Source: CAYMKL01 sp964390805 (GTDB lineage Bacteria; Chloroflexota; Anaerolineae; VGOG01). Taken from it: a stretch of 56,721 bases of DNA. The notes beneath the pieces are model-generated. The model was not told the DNA's origin, searched no databases, and saw only the letters and a program-made list of their open reading frames with translations. A program made the position numbers and the translations under genes. This document shows positions 6,787 to 14,407 of this stretch, in pieces. The stretch is taken from contig CAYMKL010000032.1 in assembly GCA_964390805.1 (NCBI GenBank), forward strand, positions 1 to 56,721. Direction: 5' to 3'. The first letter of the stretch is position 1. Each line of letters begins with the position of its first letter.

Positions 6787-8148
6787 TCAGTCGAAACAAT
6801 AGTACACTTTCTGGAACCCCTGCCGAAAATCCGCCACGTCTCTGGCGACCTTTGCCACAGCTTCCTTTTCCACCAGCACGCGATGGATGAAATCAGCGAT
6901 CTGCGCCATCTCCGCCTCCCTCATCCCCAGCCGGGTGACCTCGATGGTGCCGATGCGGATACCGCCAGGGGTATCCCAATCGGCTGGGGTGTCGTCGGGG
7001 GTGAGGTTCTTGTTGGTGATGATGTTGGCCTGGCTGAGGGTCTCGGCCACCTGGAAGCCGCCTCCATACTCCCTGACGCTGACTGCCACCTGGTGGGTCT
7101 CACTGTACCCCTTATGGGCACAGAGCACCTCGAAGCCTCGCTCGTCGAGGGCCTTGCCCAGCGCCTTGGAGTTGGCCACGATCTGAGCCATGTACTCCTG
7201 GCCGAATTCCAGCATCTCGGCCAGACTGACCGCCAGGGCAGCCACGCGGTTGATCTGATGGGTGGCAGCCAAGCCGGGGAAGATAGCCCACCGCACTCGT
7301 TCGGTGATGGCATCATCGTCCCACAGGATGATCCCCCCTTGAGGGCCACTGAGGGTCTTGCCTGTAGAGCCGGTCAGGATGATGGCACCCTCCCGCAAGG
7401 GGTCCTGGAACTTCCCGGCGGCGATCAACCCCAATTGATGGGCGCCGTCGAAATAGATCTGATAGCCCAGTTCTTTGCCTATCTCAGCCATCTCTCGCAG
7501 GGGATATGGAAAGAGGGTCAAGGTGGATCCCAGGGCCACCAGCCTGGGCCGGACCAGATAGACCATCTTGCGGAAGAGATCCATGTCCACCGTCATCTCC
7601 CTGGGATCGAAGGGCACGTCAACGATCTTGCATCCACGGGCCCCGGCTGGTCCATCGAACCGGTTGCTGGAATGCCCTCCCATTGGCTTGGGGATAGACA
7701 TGACCACATCACCGGGTTCGGTGAGAGCGAAATAGACCACCATATTGCCCACCATCCCCGCTACCAACCGCTGGTCAGCGTACTTGCAGTTGAAGAGCTT
7801 CTTGGCTAGCACCATACACAGCGCTTCCAGTTCATCAATGTATTGGGTACCGGCAAACCAGCGATCGCCTATCTCGCCTTCCCCCGCCCGCTGGCACAGT
7901 TCTGATGAGAGCAGCTTGCGGGCAGTAGGACTGATCGGGGCTTCGGGAGCCAGCAGGTTGATGCACTGCTTGCCTCGCCAATCCTCGTTCTTTTTCACCA
8001 CTTCCTGAACTGCCTGGCTCATCTGGCCGGGCGTGCTTTTGGCCAGGAGCTCCGCGGCGTGGCGCATAATCTTTTCACCCAGAGCGGTGTCCTGAGCCTT
8101 GTCCTGAGGCCCATCGAAGGGCTGTCGCAGGGTCTTCTTTTCAACCAT
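6787..8148 (-). CDS. Serine hydroxymethyltransferase-like PLP enzyme
   Basis: 453 residues, fold-type I PLP enzyme of the SHMT/GlyA kind. The substrate-binding region near the N-terminus reads INLLAPEAPISPTARKLL. It is followed by YFDGAHQLGLIAAG (Asp and His of the cofactor site) and GSTGKTLSGPQGG with the Schiff-base lysine. Canonical SHMT has THK before that lysine; here it is TGK, so the usual histidine is glycine. In E. coli SHMT changes at this histidine alter reaction specificity, so a variant activity (aldolase, transaldolase or a methylserine-type reaction) is possible. I therefore withhold glyA. The ATG has AAGGAGGA upstream. No one-carbon genes are adjacent. Confidence 0.8.
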   Translation of the reverse strand: MVEKKTLRQPFDGPQDKAQDTALGEKIMRHAAELLAKSTPGQMSQAVQEVVKKNEDWRGKQCINLLAPEAPISPTARKLLSSELCQRAGEGEIGDRWFAGTQYIDELEALCMVLAKKLFNCKYADQRLVAGMVGNMVVYFALTEPGDVVMSIPKPMGGHSSNRFDGPAGARGCKIVDVPFDPREMTVDMDLFRKMVYLVRPRLVALGSTLTLFPYPLREMAEIGKELGYQIYFDGAHQLGLIAAGKFQDPLREGAIILTGSTGKTLSGPQGGIILWDDDAITERVRWAIFPGLAATHQINRVAALAVSLAEMLEFGQEYMAQIVANSKALGKALDERGFEVLCAHKGYSETHQVAVSVREYGGGFQVAETLSQANIITNKNLTPDDTPADWDTPGGIRIGTIEVTRLGMREAEMAQIADFIHRVLVEKEAVAKVARDVADFRQGFQKVYYCFD

Positions 8149-8229
8149 CGGATTCCTCCTTCTTTCTACATAGATGGAGCAGCCATGCAGGTCTGCCTCT
8201 AAAATCGGGTGGGGCGTGAACGGTTGCCG

Positions 8230-8769
8230 CTAGACGAGGGATTTCACCATGTGAGCCAATGGAAGGGTCACTCCATCTGGCATCGCGAAATCAAATCGTT
8301 GCGTGACTTCGTATCCCGTTGCGGCATAGAGTGGTTGCCCAGACAGGGTGGAAGCCAATTCCATTTTCTGGAATCCCTCTTTTCGCGCCGCCTCTTCACA
8401 CAGTTGGATAATCCTCCTCCCAATCCCTCGCCGCGTCCAGTGCGGATGAACGTAAAAGGCGCGGATGCGCGCTGGGTCATGGGCTGGATCAAGTAAGTCA
8501 TCCGCGTCGGTCTTCATCTGATCGCCCCCGAAGAGCGTCCTGCGCTTACTCCAACCACCGCAGCCAACGATTTGATCGTCCGATATGGCAGCGTAGTAAG
8601 TCCCATCTTCAATCAGTTGGCTGTCCACACCGAAGATATGCGCGAGCGCGCTCTCAATCTGTGGGGCGGTATAGTACCCTGCGCTGAGTGCACGCACAGA
8701 TACAGGGATCAGTTGCTCTAGGCTTGGAATATCTTGTACCGTCGCTAACCGAATAACAATCGTCATCAT
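8230..8769 (-). CDS. GNAT-family N-acetyltransferase
   Basis: 179 residues. The acetyl-CoA-binding motif A reads RAFYVHPHWTRRGIGRRII (Q/RxxGxG/A pattern) around residue 105, preceded by IVGCGGW. The C-terminal strand-helix region (LYAATGYEVTQRFDFAMPDG) is typical of small-molecule or amino-group acetyltransferases. The substrate is unknown; such genes often detoxify antibiotics or metabolites. The start is ATGATG with AGGAGG 5 nt upstream. Leader element B ends only about 30 nt before the start, so attenuation control is likely. Confidence 0.85.
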   Translation of the reverse strand: MMTIVIRLATVQDIPSLEQLIPVSVRALSAGYYTAPQIESALAHIFGVDSQLIEDGTYYAAISDDQIVGCGGWSKRRTLFGGDQMKTDADDLLDPAHDPARIRAFYVHPHWTRRGIGRRIIQLCEEAARKEGFQKMELASTLSGQPLYAATGYEVTQRFDFAMPDGVTLPLAHMVKSLV

Positions 8770-8804
8770 TGGCCTCCTATGAGAGTCTCACGTCAGATAA
8801 CAAA

Positions 8805-8851
8805 ACAGCCAACCACGCACCGGGATCGCTCCCAGCATAGGGGTCGGCTGT
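8805..8851 (-). terminator. Terminator-like hairpin of leader element B
   Basis: Stem ACAGCCGACC (8851-8842 on minus) with GGTTGGCTGT (8814-8805), keeping pairing by a G-U where copy A has G-C. TTTTGTT follows. It would stop or attenuate transcription before the acetyltransferase. Confidence 0.65.
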
Positions 8852-8862
8852 CAATCTTTCAT
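8851..8862 (-). CDS. Mini-ORF MKD-stop in leader B
   Basis: ATG AAA GAT TGA identical to copy A, with AGGAGG 6 nt upstream; the stop codon abuts the hairpin. Probable regulatory leader peptide (inference). Confidence 0.4.
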   Translation of the reverse strand: MKD

Positions 8863-8935
8863 AATTACCCTCCTCGGTGAACTACGATTGCTGCGATGAG
8901 GGCTGCGACAGTGCTACACTCCGATTTACGGTGTT

Positions 8936-8964
8936 ATCATACTACAGATTGAGACATTCGTCAA
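8936..8964 (-). promoter_or_regulatory. Sigma-70 promoter of leader B
   Basis: Minus strand TTGACG (8964-8959), 17-nt spacer, TATGAT (8941-8936). Confidence 0.75.
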
Positions 8965-9113
8965 GTGCGAAAGGCGATTTTCTCTCGTGCTATTTCAAGA
9001 GGCGACTCACTCATGAATTAGGCGCGGAACGGACTGGCTCTTGCCCTCCTTCCTCACGAGGACACTCCGCTTCAGCACCTCCCACTGGACAGACACCACC
9101 AAACTCACTTCAG

Positions 9114-10121
9114 CTAGAGCCCGTGGTTCAATAGATAAGCCACTACGAACTTGACGAAATCCAGCCAGAAATGGAAGCCTATCGCCGTCTCCAATCCCTG
9201 CCGTAGCCACAGATAGGAGGTGGGTATGGCGTACAAGGTGCCGATCATCACCGTGCTGAACGCTGCTTCGAAACCTCCTGGCGTATGCAGGTAGGCGAAC
9301 CAGTAGGCCATGATGACCACGGCAGCGGTGAGGGCTGCTCTGCCTCGAGCCACCGAGCGGAAGACCACGAACAGCGGCGGGACCAGCAGCACCCGACCCC
9401 ACGCCTCCTCGGCAATGCCAGGCTGAATAGCCACCAAGGGCTGCCACCAAGCCTGTACCCAACCCTCGCCGTTGGCTGCTCCCAGTACAACCAAACCGAA
9501 CGCCCAGGGCATGCCGATGAGTATGCCGCGGACAAAGCCACGCAAGGCTGGTGCCGCCCCCTCCATCAGGAACAGGCTGCGCCCTATGCCTGCTTGCAGC
9601 AAACCCGCGTGACGAAGAAGGCTCCAACCAGCCAGAAGACCCAGCAGAACGAGCGCAACCTGCAACACAGCCCAGGTCAACGGCGAGAAGGTCACCCAAC
9701 CAGCGCCAAGCCCGGCGACTCCAGCGACCAGCGCCAGTAGTAGCGCGTATCCCACCTCCTGGCGGCTCAATCGCGGACGCAACAAGGCCAGCATGACGAG
9801 GCCAAGCACTGGTAGAGCAAACAGCAGCGGCGGCCCAACGAGAGTCCGCAACGGGAAGAGTATCGTCACAGCCAACACCACGGCCAGGACAAACCTACCG
9901 CGCTGAGTACGGGGCACACTGGATGGCACATCTGGGGCTGGGCTGGCCAGCCACCAGAGCAAAGCGATTGTGCAGACAAGCAGGGCGAGAAGCGCAGGCA
10001 GTGTCGCTTCTGAGTCAAAGGTGTGCCGCCCCTGCAGCACCTGCCATCCCAAGCCAGCAGTGCTCAGAACCCAAACACCAAAGAAGATGTATCGCCGCCA
10101 TGTTTTCATGACTCTTCTCAA
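9114..10121 (-). CDS. CPBP-family intramembrane metalloprotease
   Basis: 335 residues, about eight to nine transmembrane segments. All three CPBP (Abi/Rce1) motifs are present in the C-terminal half: EEAWGR (EExxxR) near residue 240, FAYLH (FxxxH) near residue 272, and HFWLD (HxxxD/N) near residue 318. These residues bind the catalytic metal in the membrane. Family roles include processing of prenylated or small peptides, bacteriocin self-immunity and signalling; the substrate here is unknown. I keep the TTG start because AAAGGAG lies 8 nt before it; an ATG four codons in (10109) is the alternative. An attC-like core lies about 30 nt upstream. Confidence 0.85.
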   Translation of the reverse strand: MRRVMKTWRRYIFFGVWVLSTAGLGWQVLQGRHTFDSEATLPALLALLVCTIALLWWLASPAPDVPSSVPRTQRGRFVLAVVLAVTILFPLRTLVGPPLLFALPVLGLVMLALLRPRLSRQEVGYALLLALVAGVAGLGAGWVTFSPLTWAVLQVALVLLGLLAGWSLLRHAGLLQAGIGRSLFLMEGAAPALRGFVRGILIGMPWAFGLVVLGAANGEGWVQAWWQPLVAIQPGIAEEAWGRVLLVPPLFVVFRSVARGRAALTAAVVIMAYWFAYLHTPGGFEAAFSTVMIGTLYAIPTSYLWLRQGLETAIGFHFWLDFVKFVVAYLLNHGL

Positions 10122-10152
10122 TGGCCCAACTCCTTTCGCTCTTCAGTACGCC

Positions 10153-10159
10153 GCCTAAC
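10153..10159 (-). other. attC-like R'' core before the CPBP gene (candidate)
   Basis: Minus strand GTTAGGCGGC, fitting the integron core GTTRRRY and identical over 10 nt to 4896-4905. It lies between the LysE stop and the CPBP start, as expected for the boundary of minus-strand cassettes. The first half of this site is not visible in the 46 nt available. Confidence 0.35.
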
Positions 10160-10205
10160 GATTAGCATCCCCCGCCGCCCGGCTTTGCACCCTTGCCCCC
10201 GCCAA

Positions 10206-10829
10206 CTAAAACAGGGCGGATGCCGCGCTGTGTGCAAACCGTATCCCAAACAATACCAAGGCAACGCCTGCAATCACCGAGACATACTTCGCCGTCGTCT
10301 CGTTCAAGTAGCGCTTTCCCCAGTGTGTCAGCAAAGACGTAGTAGAATGCCACAATAGTATTCCGATCAGAATGGCTGAGCTGCTGAACAGAACCTCTAT
10401 CTTTGCGGCACCGCCTGCTGATGCGCCTAGCAGTGAGCCAAATATCCCCACCCACCAAACGACCGCCACCGGGTTAGAGATATTGACCAGGTATCCTACC
10501 AGCAAGGGACTTCTGGAAGTAGAAGCTGTTGATTTCTCAAGGTCAATCCCGCGCACAGCCTCTCTGATACTCTGACATCCCAGGTACACCAGTACAACCG
10601 CGCCGAGAGCCCAAATCACGACCTTCACCATCGGGATGCTCATGAAACTCGATAACCCGAAATAAACGACTAGAAGGTAGGTGGCGTCCGCCATCGTCAC
10701 GCCTACGCCCGTCAGAAAGGCGCGCAAGAACCCTTGCCTGAGACCATTCTGTATTACCGCCACACCTGATGGTCCGAGGGGAGCGGCCAGCGAAATGCCT
10801 AGTATGATGTTTCTAACGATATTACTCAT
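10206..10829 (-). CDS. LysE-family amino acid exporter
   Basis: 207 residues with six hydrophobic segments. The N-terminus (GISLAAPLGPSGVAVIQNGL) has the LysE/RhtB signature G-x-xxPGP-like turn (here PLGPSG), followed by GFLRAFLTGVGVTMADATYL. Family members export lysine, homoserine, threonine or other amino acids by proton antiport. The substrate cannot be told. The ATG at 10829 has only a weak AGGATG. It is first in the minus-strand block and has its own promoter at 10998-11026. Confidence 0.85.
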   Translation of the reverse strand: MSNIVRNIILGISLAAPLGPSGVAVIQNGLRQGFLRAFLTGVGVTMADATYLLVVYFGLSSFMSIPMVKVVIWALGAVVLVYLGCQSIREAVRGIDLEKSTASTSRSPLLVGYLVNISNPVAVVWWVGIFGSLLGASAGGAAKIEVLFSSSAILIGILLWHSTTSLLTHWGKRYLNETTAKYVSVIAGVALVLFGIRFAHSAASALF

Positions 10830-10997
10830 TGCGCATCCTGTTGGCTGACAAGTGGAGTGGAAGAGAGTTCACACAAATAACCGCGTGGACGTCGAATTTG
10901 AGCCGCGATTAGGCAGTCAGTTCGTAGGGTCAGGGGATGGCGCCAGTTACGCAATTATCGAGACCATTTGTTGAGTTGTCTTGCTGAGATCATCCAG

Positions 10998-11026
10998 ATT
11001 CTAACACAGCAATTTATACCTGTCAA
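10998..11026 (-). promoter_or_regulatory. Sigma-70 promoter of the LysE-family gene
   Basis: Minus strand TTGACA (11026-11021), 17-nt spacer, TAGAAT (11003-10998). It gives a leader of about 160 nt with no structure I recognise. The rest of 10830-11130 holds no gene. Confidence 0.65.
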
Positions 11027-11132
11027 GATCTATGAGCCCAAACCTTAGGGCAATCGCGTTCAGATTATCTTCCTCACAATATGGCCTGCTACCCCACCAT
11101 GGTGAACTGTTGCCCAAGCCCCGATTCTCAGT

Positions 11133-11160
11133 TTGACAAATCGGCAAACTACACTATAAT
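11133..11160 (+). promoter_or_regulatory. Sigma-70 promoter of the riboflavin transporter operon
   Basis: TTGACA (11133-11138), 16-nt spacer, TATAAT (11155-11160); both hexamers match consensus. It lies about 24 nt before the FMN aptamer. Confidence 0.8.
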
Positions 11161-11183
11161 AGACTCAACAAGTGATATTTCAA

Positions 11184-11336
11184 GACCTTCGGGGCAGGGT
11201 GAGGTTCCTAACAGCGCGGAACCAATTCCCGATCGGCGGTGTGGAACCAGTGATTAGCTGGTTTCGAGCCCGCGAGTCATAAGGCTGATCTGGTGAGAGG
11301 CCAGAGCCGACGGTATAGTCCGGATGAGAGAGGGTC
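11184..11336 (+). promoter_or_regulatory. FMN riboswitch (RFN element)
   Basis: Matches the conserved RFN blocks in order: CTTCGGGGCAGGGTGAGGTTCC, CCGATCGGCGGT, AGCCCGCGAG, a variable stem, GATCTGGTGAGAGGCCAG, GCCGACGGTATAGTCCGGAT and GAGAGAGG, closed by a GACC/GGTC-type P1 stem. It binds FMN and, with the terminator at 11387-11420, should switch off the downstream ABC transporter when FMN is plentiful. This ties the operon to riboflavin rather than to thiamine precursors or sulfonates. Confidence 0.93.
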
Positions 11337-11386
11337 AACGAGATAGCGGCAGGCTGGTAAGCCATGCCCGAAATCGCGTGAACGCG

Positions 11387-11420
11387 CCCCGAGGCCAAGA
11401 GGTCTTCGGGGTTGTTTTTT
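11387..11420 (+). terminator. Riboswitch expression-platform terminator
   Basis: Stem CCCCGA...TCGGGG with additional inner pairing, followed by TTGTTTTTT. It lies 50 nt after the aptamer and directly before the ribosome-binding site of the permease gene. Confidence 0.8.
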
Positions 11421-11436
11421 GGGGGGGAGGCGAGTG

Positions 11437-12273
11437 ATGAGTAACGAGGCTGGAACAGTAGCACCACTAGTCCAGTCAGGGGTGAAATTGAGGCTTACGA
11501 GCCGATTTTCGATCTTGACCAGCGACCGAGCGGAGTATCTGTTCGCCCCACTGGCCTTGCTCTTTTTCCTCGGACTCTGGGAGCTGATCGTTCGCCTGGG
11601 CGACTACCCGACTTTCTTCTTGCCCTCGCCAGGGCGAGTGTACGCCAAATTCCTAGTCGTAGCCAGAGACGGCACTCTCTGGCGCCACACCCAGATGACT
11701 TTGATAGAAATCTTTGGAGGCTTGGCCTTGGGATTGCCTACAGCTACCCTATTGGGCTACATCCTGGCCAAATCCAGGCTGGTAGAGCGTGTCCTCTTGC
11801 CCTACATCGTGGCCTCCCAATCCATTCCCATCGTCTCCCTGGCTCCACTGCTGGTCATCTGGTTCGGCTTCGGCAGCCTATCCAAAATCCTGGTCTGCGC
11901 CCTGACGCTTTTCTTCCCCGTTCTGATCAACACCATCATCGGCATCCGCTCGGCGGAGAGGGACCTGGTTGACCTGATGCGCTCCCTGGAGGCCACTCGC
12001 TGGCAGGTCTTCACCATGCTGGAGGCGCCGGCTGCCCTGCCTGTCCTGTTGGGAGGGTTGAAGGTGGGGGTCACTTTGTCCGTGATCGGAGCGGTGGTGG
12101 GCGAGTTCGTTGGCGCCGACCGTGGACTGGGCTTCCTGGTGAACCTGGCTCGAGGTCTTTTCGACACACCTCTCATGTTCGTAGCCCTTTTCACCTTGGT
12201 GGTTATCGCCGTCAGCCTGTACGCGGCCGTGGCCGCCTTGGAGAGGGTGCTGCTTTCGTGGAAGAGGATCTAG
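11437..12273 (+). CDS. ribX: Riboflavin ABC transporter permease (RibX type)
   Basis: 278 residues, binding-protein-dependent inner-membrane permease of the SsuC/ThiX class with about six TM segments. The EAA-loop motif that docks with the ATPase reads EATRWQVFTMLEAPAALPVL near residue 190. By homology alone it could move sulfonates, taurine or thiamine precursors. The FMN riboswitch and the neighbour ribY make riboflavin the best assignment; RibXY systems have been predicted in Chloroflexota (established comparative-genomics work). I chose the ATG at 11437, 6 nt after GGGGGGGAGG. The upstream in-frame TTG sits inside the terminator U-run. Confidence 0.85.
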   Translation: MSNEAGTVAPLVQSGVKLRLTSRFSILTSDRAEYLFAPLALLFFLGLWELIVRLGDYPTFFLPSPGRVYAKFLVVARDGTLWRHTQMTLIEIFGGLALGLPTATLLGYILAKSRLVERVLLPYIVASQSIPIVSLAPLLVIWFGFGSLSKILVCALTLFFPVLINTIIGIRSAERDLVDLMRSLEATRWQVFTMLEAPAALPVLLGGLKVGVTLSVIGAVVGEFVGADRGLGFLVNLARGLFDTPLMFVALFTLVVIAVSLYAAVAALERVLLSWKRI

Positions 12274-12303
12274 CAATTCAAATATCAAAAAGGGGGGTTC
12301 TAC

Positions 12304-13350
12304 ATGAGGGAGAAAAATCGTTTGCTTCTAAATCCGCTGTTGGGTTTGGTCATCATCATCGCCTTAGTCGGCTGTGGCCCATCGCAACCGACAGCCACAC
12401 CGATGCCGCCCTCGCCGGAAAAGATCACCCTGGCTATGGGTTTTATCCCCAACGTCCAGTTCGCCCCTTTCTACGTGGCCGAGGACAAAGGCTACTTCGC
12501 CGAGGAGAAGCTGGCAATCAGTTTCGACTACGGCATGGAGACGGACCTGCTCAAGCTGGTGGGCACTGGCGAGTTGCAGTTCGCTGTGGCCAGTGGGGAT
12601 CAGGTCATCCTGGCCCGGGCGCAAGGGCTGCCGGTGGTCTACGTTCTAAACTGGTATCGCCGCTTCCCCGTGTGCGTGGTCTCTCTGAAGGAGAAAGGCA
12701 TCAATGGCGCAAAGGATTTGGTCGGCAAAAGGGTGGGGATACCAGCTACCGAGGGGGCCAGCTACATCGGCTGGCGGGCCCTCCTTCACGCTGCAGGAAT
12801 AGACGAGGCCCAGGTAAATCTTCAGGTCATTGGCTATACCCAGGTTGCCAGCCTCACCGAGGACCGGGTGGATGCCGCCGTGTGCTACGCCTTGAACGAG
12901 CCGGTACAACTGAACCAGGCAGGGTACCCGATAGATGTCATATACGTGGCCGATTATGCCAACCCTTCGACGGTAAGCGGAGCGACGCTCGGGGCGAGCC
13001 TGGTTTCCAACGGCCTCATCACCAACGAGCAGACCATCGCAGAGCGGCCAGAGTTGGTCCAGGGATTAGTCCGGGCTGTGCTGCGGGGGTTAAGATACAC
13101 TATCGAACACCCTGATGAAGCCTTCGCCATTTGCAAACAACACGTGCCTGAGATAGCCGGGGATAACGAAGCCCTGCAAGAGGCCGTCCTTCTCGAGTCC
13201 ATCAAGTTCTGGCAGGGCGAGCGATTGGGCCATTCCGACCACGCTGCCTGGGAGGAGTCCCAGCGCTTCATGCGCCAGATCGGGCTCATTGATGCCGAGG
13301 TGGAAGTGGAGACGCTGTTCACCAACCAGTTCGTTCCTGAATCCCAATAA
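12304..13350 (+). CDS. ribY: Riboflavin-binding lipoprotein (RibY type, NMT1/THI5-like)
   Basis: 348 residues. The signal peptide ends in the lipobox ALVGC (Cys24), followed by a short Thr-Pro linker. The binding domain is the NMT1/THI5-like periplasmic-binding fold: LAMGFIPNVQFAPFYVAEDK at the start, GELQFAVASGDQVI, GKRVGIPATEGASYIGW, and DAAVCYALNEPVQ in the hinge region. It should capture riboflavin outside the cell and deliver it to RibX. It lies 30 nt after ribX with AAGGGGGG upstream of the ATG. The ligand is inferred from the riboswitch. Confidence 0.85.
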   Translation: MREKNRLLLNPLLGLVIIIALVGCGPSQPTATPMPPSPEKITLAMGFIPNVQFAPFYVAEDKGYFAEEKLAISFDYGMETDLLKLVGTGELQFAVASGDQVILARAQGLPVVYVLNWYRRFPVCVVSLKEKGINGAKDLVGKRVGIPATEGASYIGWRALLHAAGIDEAQVNLQVIGYTQVASLTEDRVDAAVCYALNEPVQLNQAGYPIDVIYVADYANPSTVSGATLGASLVSNGLITNEQTIAERPELVQGLVRAVLRGLRYTIEHPDEAFAICKQHVPEIAGDNEALQEAVLLESIKFWQGERLGHSDHAAWEESQRFMRQIGLIDAEVEVETLFTNQFVPESQ

Positions 13351-13399
13351 GAAAGCTCAAAGCTCAAAGTTCAAAGGAGAAGCGGCGATTCCAGTCTTA

Positions 13400-14161
13400 G
13401 TGGCCGATGAGATAACCATGACCTTTCTTGGGCAACAAGGTTCACTCGAAGCCCTGGAAAGGGTTTCCCTGCAAGTTAGCGCCGGGGAGTTCCTGTGCAT
13501 TGTAGGCCCATCGGGCTGCGGCAAGTCAACCTTGCTGCGTGTTCTGGGTGGCCTGGTGAGGCCCACCAGGGGCAGGGCCTACCTGGGAGGAGAGCTGCTG
13601 ACTGCCCCCCGCCGCCAGATCGGGTTCGTCTTCCAGAAGGCCAACCTGATGCCCTGGCGTACAGTGCTCAGAAACGTCACTCTGCCGCTGGAGATCAAAG
13701 GACTGAAGGCGGAGGAAGCGGGCCAGCAAGCCAGGGAACTCCTGAAGTTGGTGGGTCTGGAGGGCTTCGAGGATGCTTACCCCCACGAGCTCTCAGGGGG
13801 GATGGAGCAGCGGGTGGCCATCGCTCGAGCCCTGATCCACGATCCGGCCATCCTGCTCCTAGACGAGCCCTTCGGCTCGCTGGATGCCCTGACCAGGGAG
13901 AATATGAACCTGGAGCTGCTACGCATCTGGCAGGCGAAGCGGAAGACAGTGGTCATGGTGACCCACAGTATCCAGGAGGCCCTCTTCCTGGCCGATCGGA
14001 TTCTGGTCATGAGCTCCCGGCCAGGAAGCATCAAGGCCACTGTCGCTGTTCCTCTGCCACGGCCTCGCCGCCTGGAGATGCTGTACAGTGCAGAGTTCAA
14101 CGTCCTGTCCAAGCGTGTGCGGCAGGCCATCCACCCTTCGACAAACTCAGGACACCGCTGA
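13400..14161 (+). CDS. ATPase subunit of the riboflavin ABC transporter
   Basis: ABC ATPase of the SsuB/ThiZ class, 253 residues from this start. It has Walker A GPSGCGKST, Q-loop VFQKANLMPW, signature LSGGMEQR, Walker B ILLLDEPFGSLDA and the switch His in VTHS. It energises RibX-RibY. The start is uncertain. The frame is open far upstream into ribY, and the only good ribosome-binding site (AAAGGAG at 13373) lies 7 nt before an ATT and 20 nt before the GTG used here. The N-terminal region before the GTG is built of heptad repeat sequence (CAAAGCT units), and the C-terminal HPSTNSGHR comes from a dispersed CCCTTCGACAAACTCAGG repeat (14134-14156). Both ends have therefore been altered by repeats. 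Confidence 0.85.
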   Translation: MADEITMTFLGQQGSLEALERVSLQVSAGEFLCIVGPSGCGKSTLLRVLGGLVRPTRGRAYLGGELLTAPRRQIGFVFQKANLMPWRTVLRNVTLPLEIKGLKAEEAGQQARELLKLVGLEGFEDAYPHELSGGMEQRVAIARALIHDPAILLLDEPFGSLDALTRENMNLELLRIWQAKRKTVVMVTHSIQEALFLADRILVMSSRPGSIKATVAVPLPRPRRLEMLYSAEFNVLSKRVRQAIHPSTNSGHR

Positions 14162-14178
14162 GTCATCCAAAGAAAAAA

Positions 14179-14215
14179 GCCGCCAGGTCGCGAAACCTGG
14201 GCGGCCTTCTGTTTG
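14179..14215. terminator. Bidirectional terminator between convergent genes
   Basis: Stem GCCGCCAGGT with ACCTGGGCGGC (one bulge), loop 6 nt, flanked by A6 on the left and CTTCTGTTT on the right. It serves the riboflavin operon (+) and the transglutaminase gene (-). Confidence 0.7.
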
Positions 14216-14240
14216 CCCCCGTATCTACTCACCCATGCTC

Positions 14241-14262
14241 GCAGCGGACCCTGGTCCGCTGC
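14241..14262. repeat. Perfect 10-bp inverted repeat, 2-nt loop
   Basis: GCAGCGGACC-CT-GGTCCGCTGC in the intergenic space 14162-14407. It could be a protein-binding palindrome or a second hairpin; no U-run. Confidence 0.6.
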
Positions 14263-14345
14263 TCCAATCGCGATGGTCGGCGCTGGAAACTGCGAAGCAG
14301 GCACTTGGCCAGGGTCACAGCAAACCGCCAAGACCGCTGGACTAG

Positions 14346-14372
14346 GGCTTCGTCGTGAGCTCAGCCGAACGG
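14346..14372. repeat. 27-bp dispersed repeat, inverted copy at 20666-20692
   Basis: Exactly the reverse complement of 20666-20692 over 27 bp. Both contain the GAGCTCA palindrome core and belong by pattern to the CTTCGACAAGCTCAGG family spread over the window. Confidence 0.8.
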
Positions 14373-14407
14373 TCCAGCGAGAGCAGGTGAGCAGTCACTG
14401 CCCTTGA

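Larger units (their letters stand above)
8798..9082 (-). repeat. Leader element copy B (promoter, mini-ORF, terminator hairpin)
   Basis: 285 bp, homologous over its full length to 6245-6530, and placed directly upstream of the acetyltransferase gene. Its far end (9082) lies 32 bp past the stop of the CPBP protease gene. Confidence 0.8.

Noticed and set aside
11419..11436. Upstream TTG start for the riboflavin permease
   Set aside because: It falls in the terminator U-run and before the ribosome-binding site; the ATG at 11437 is correctly spaced.
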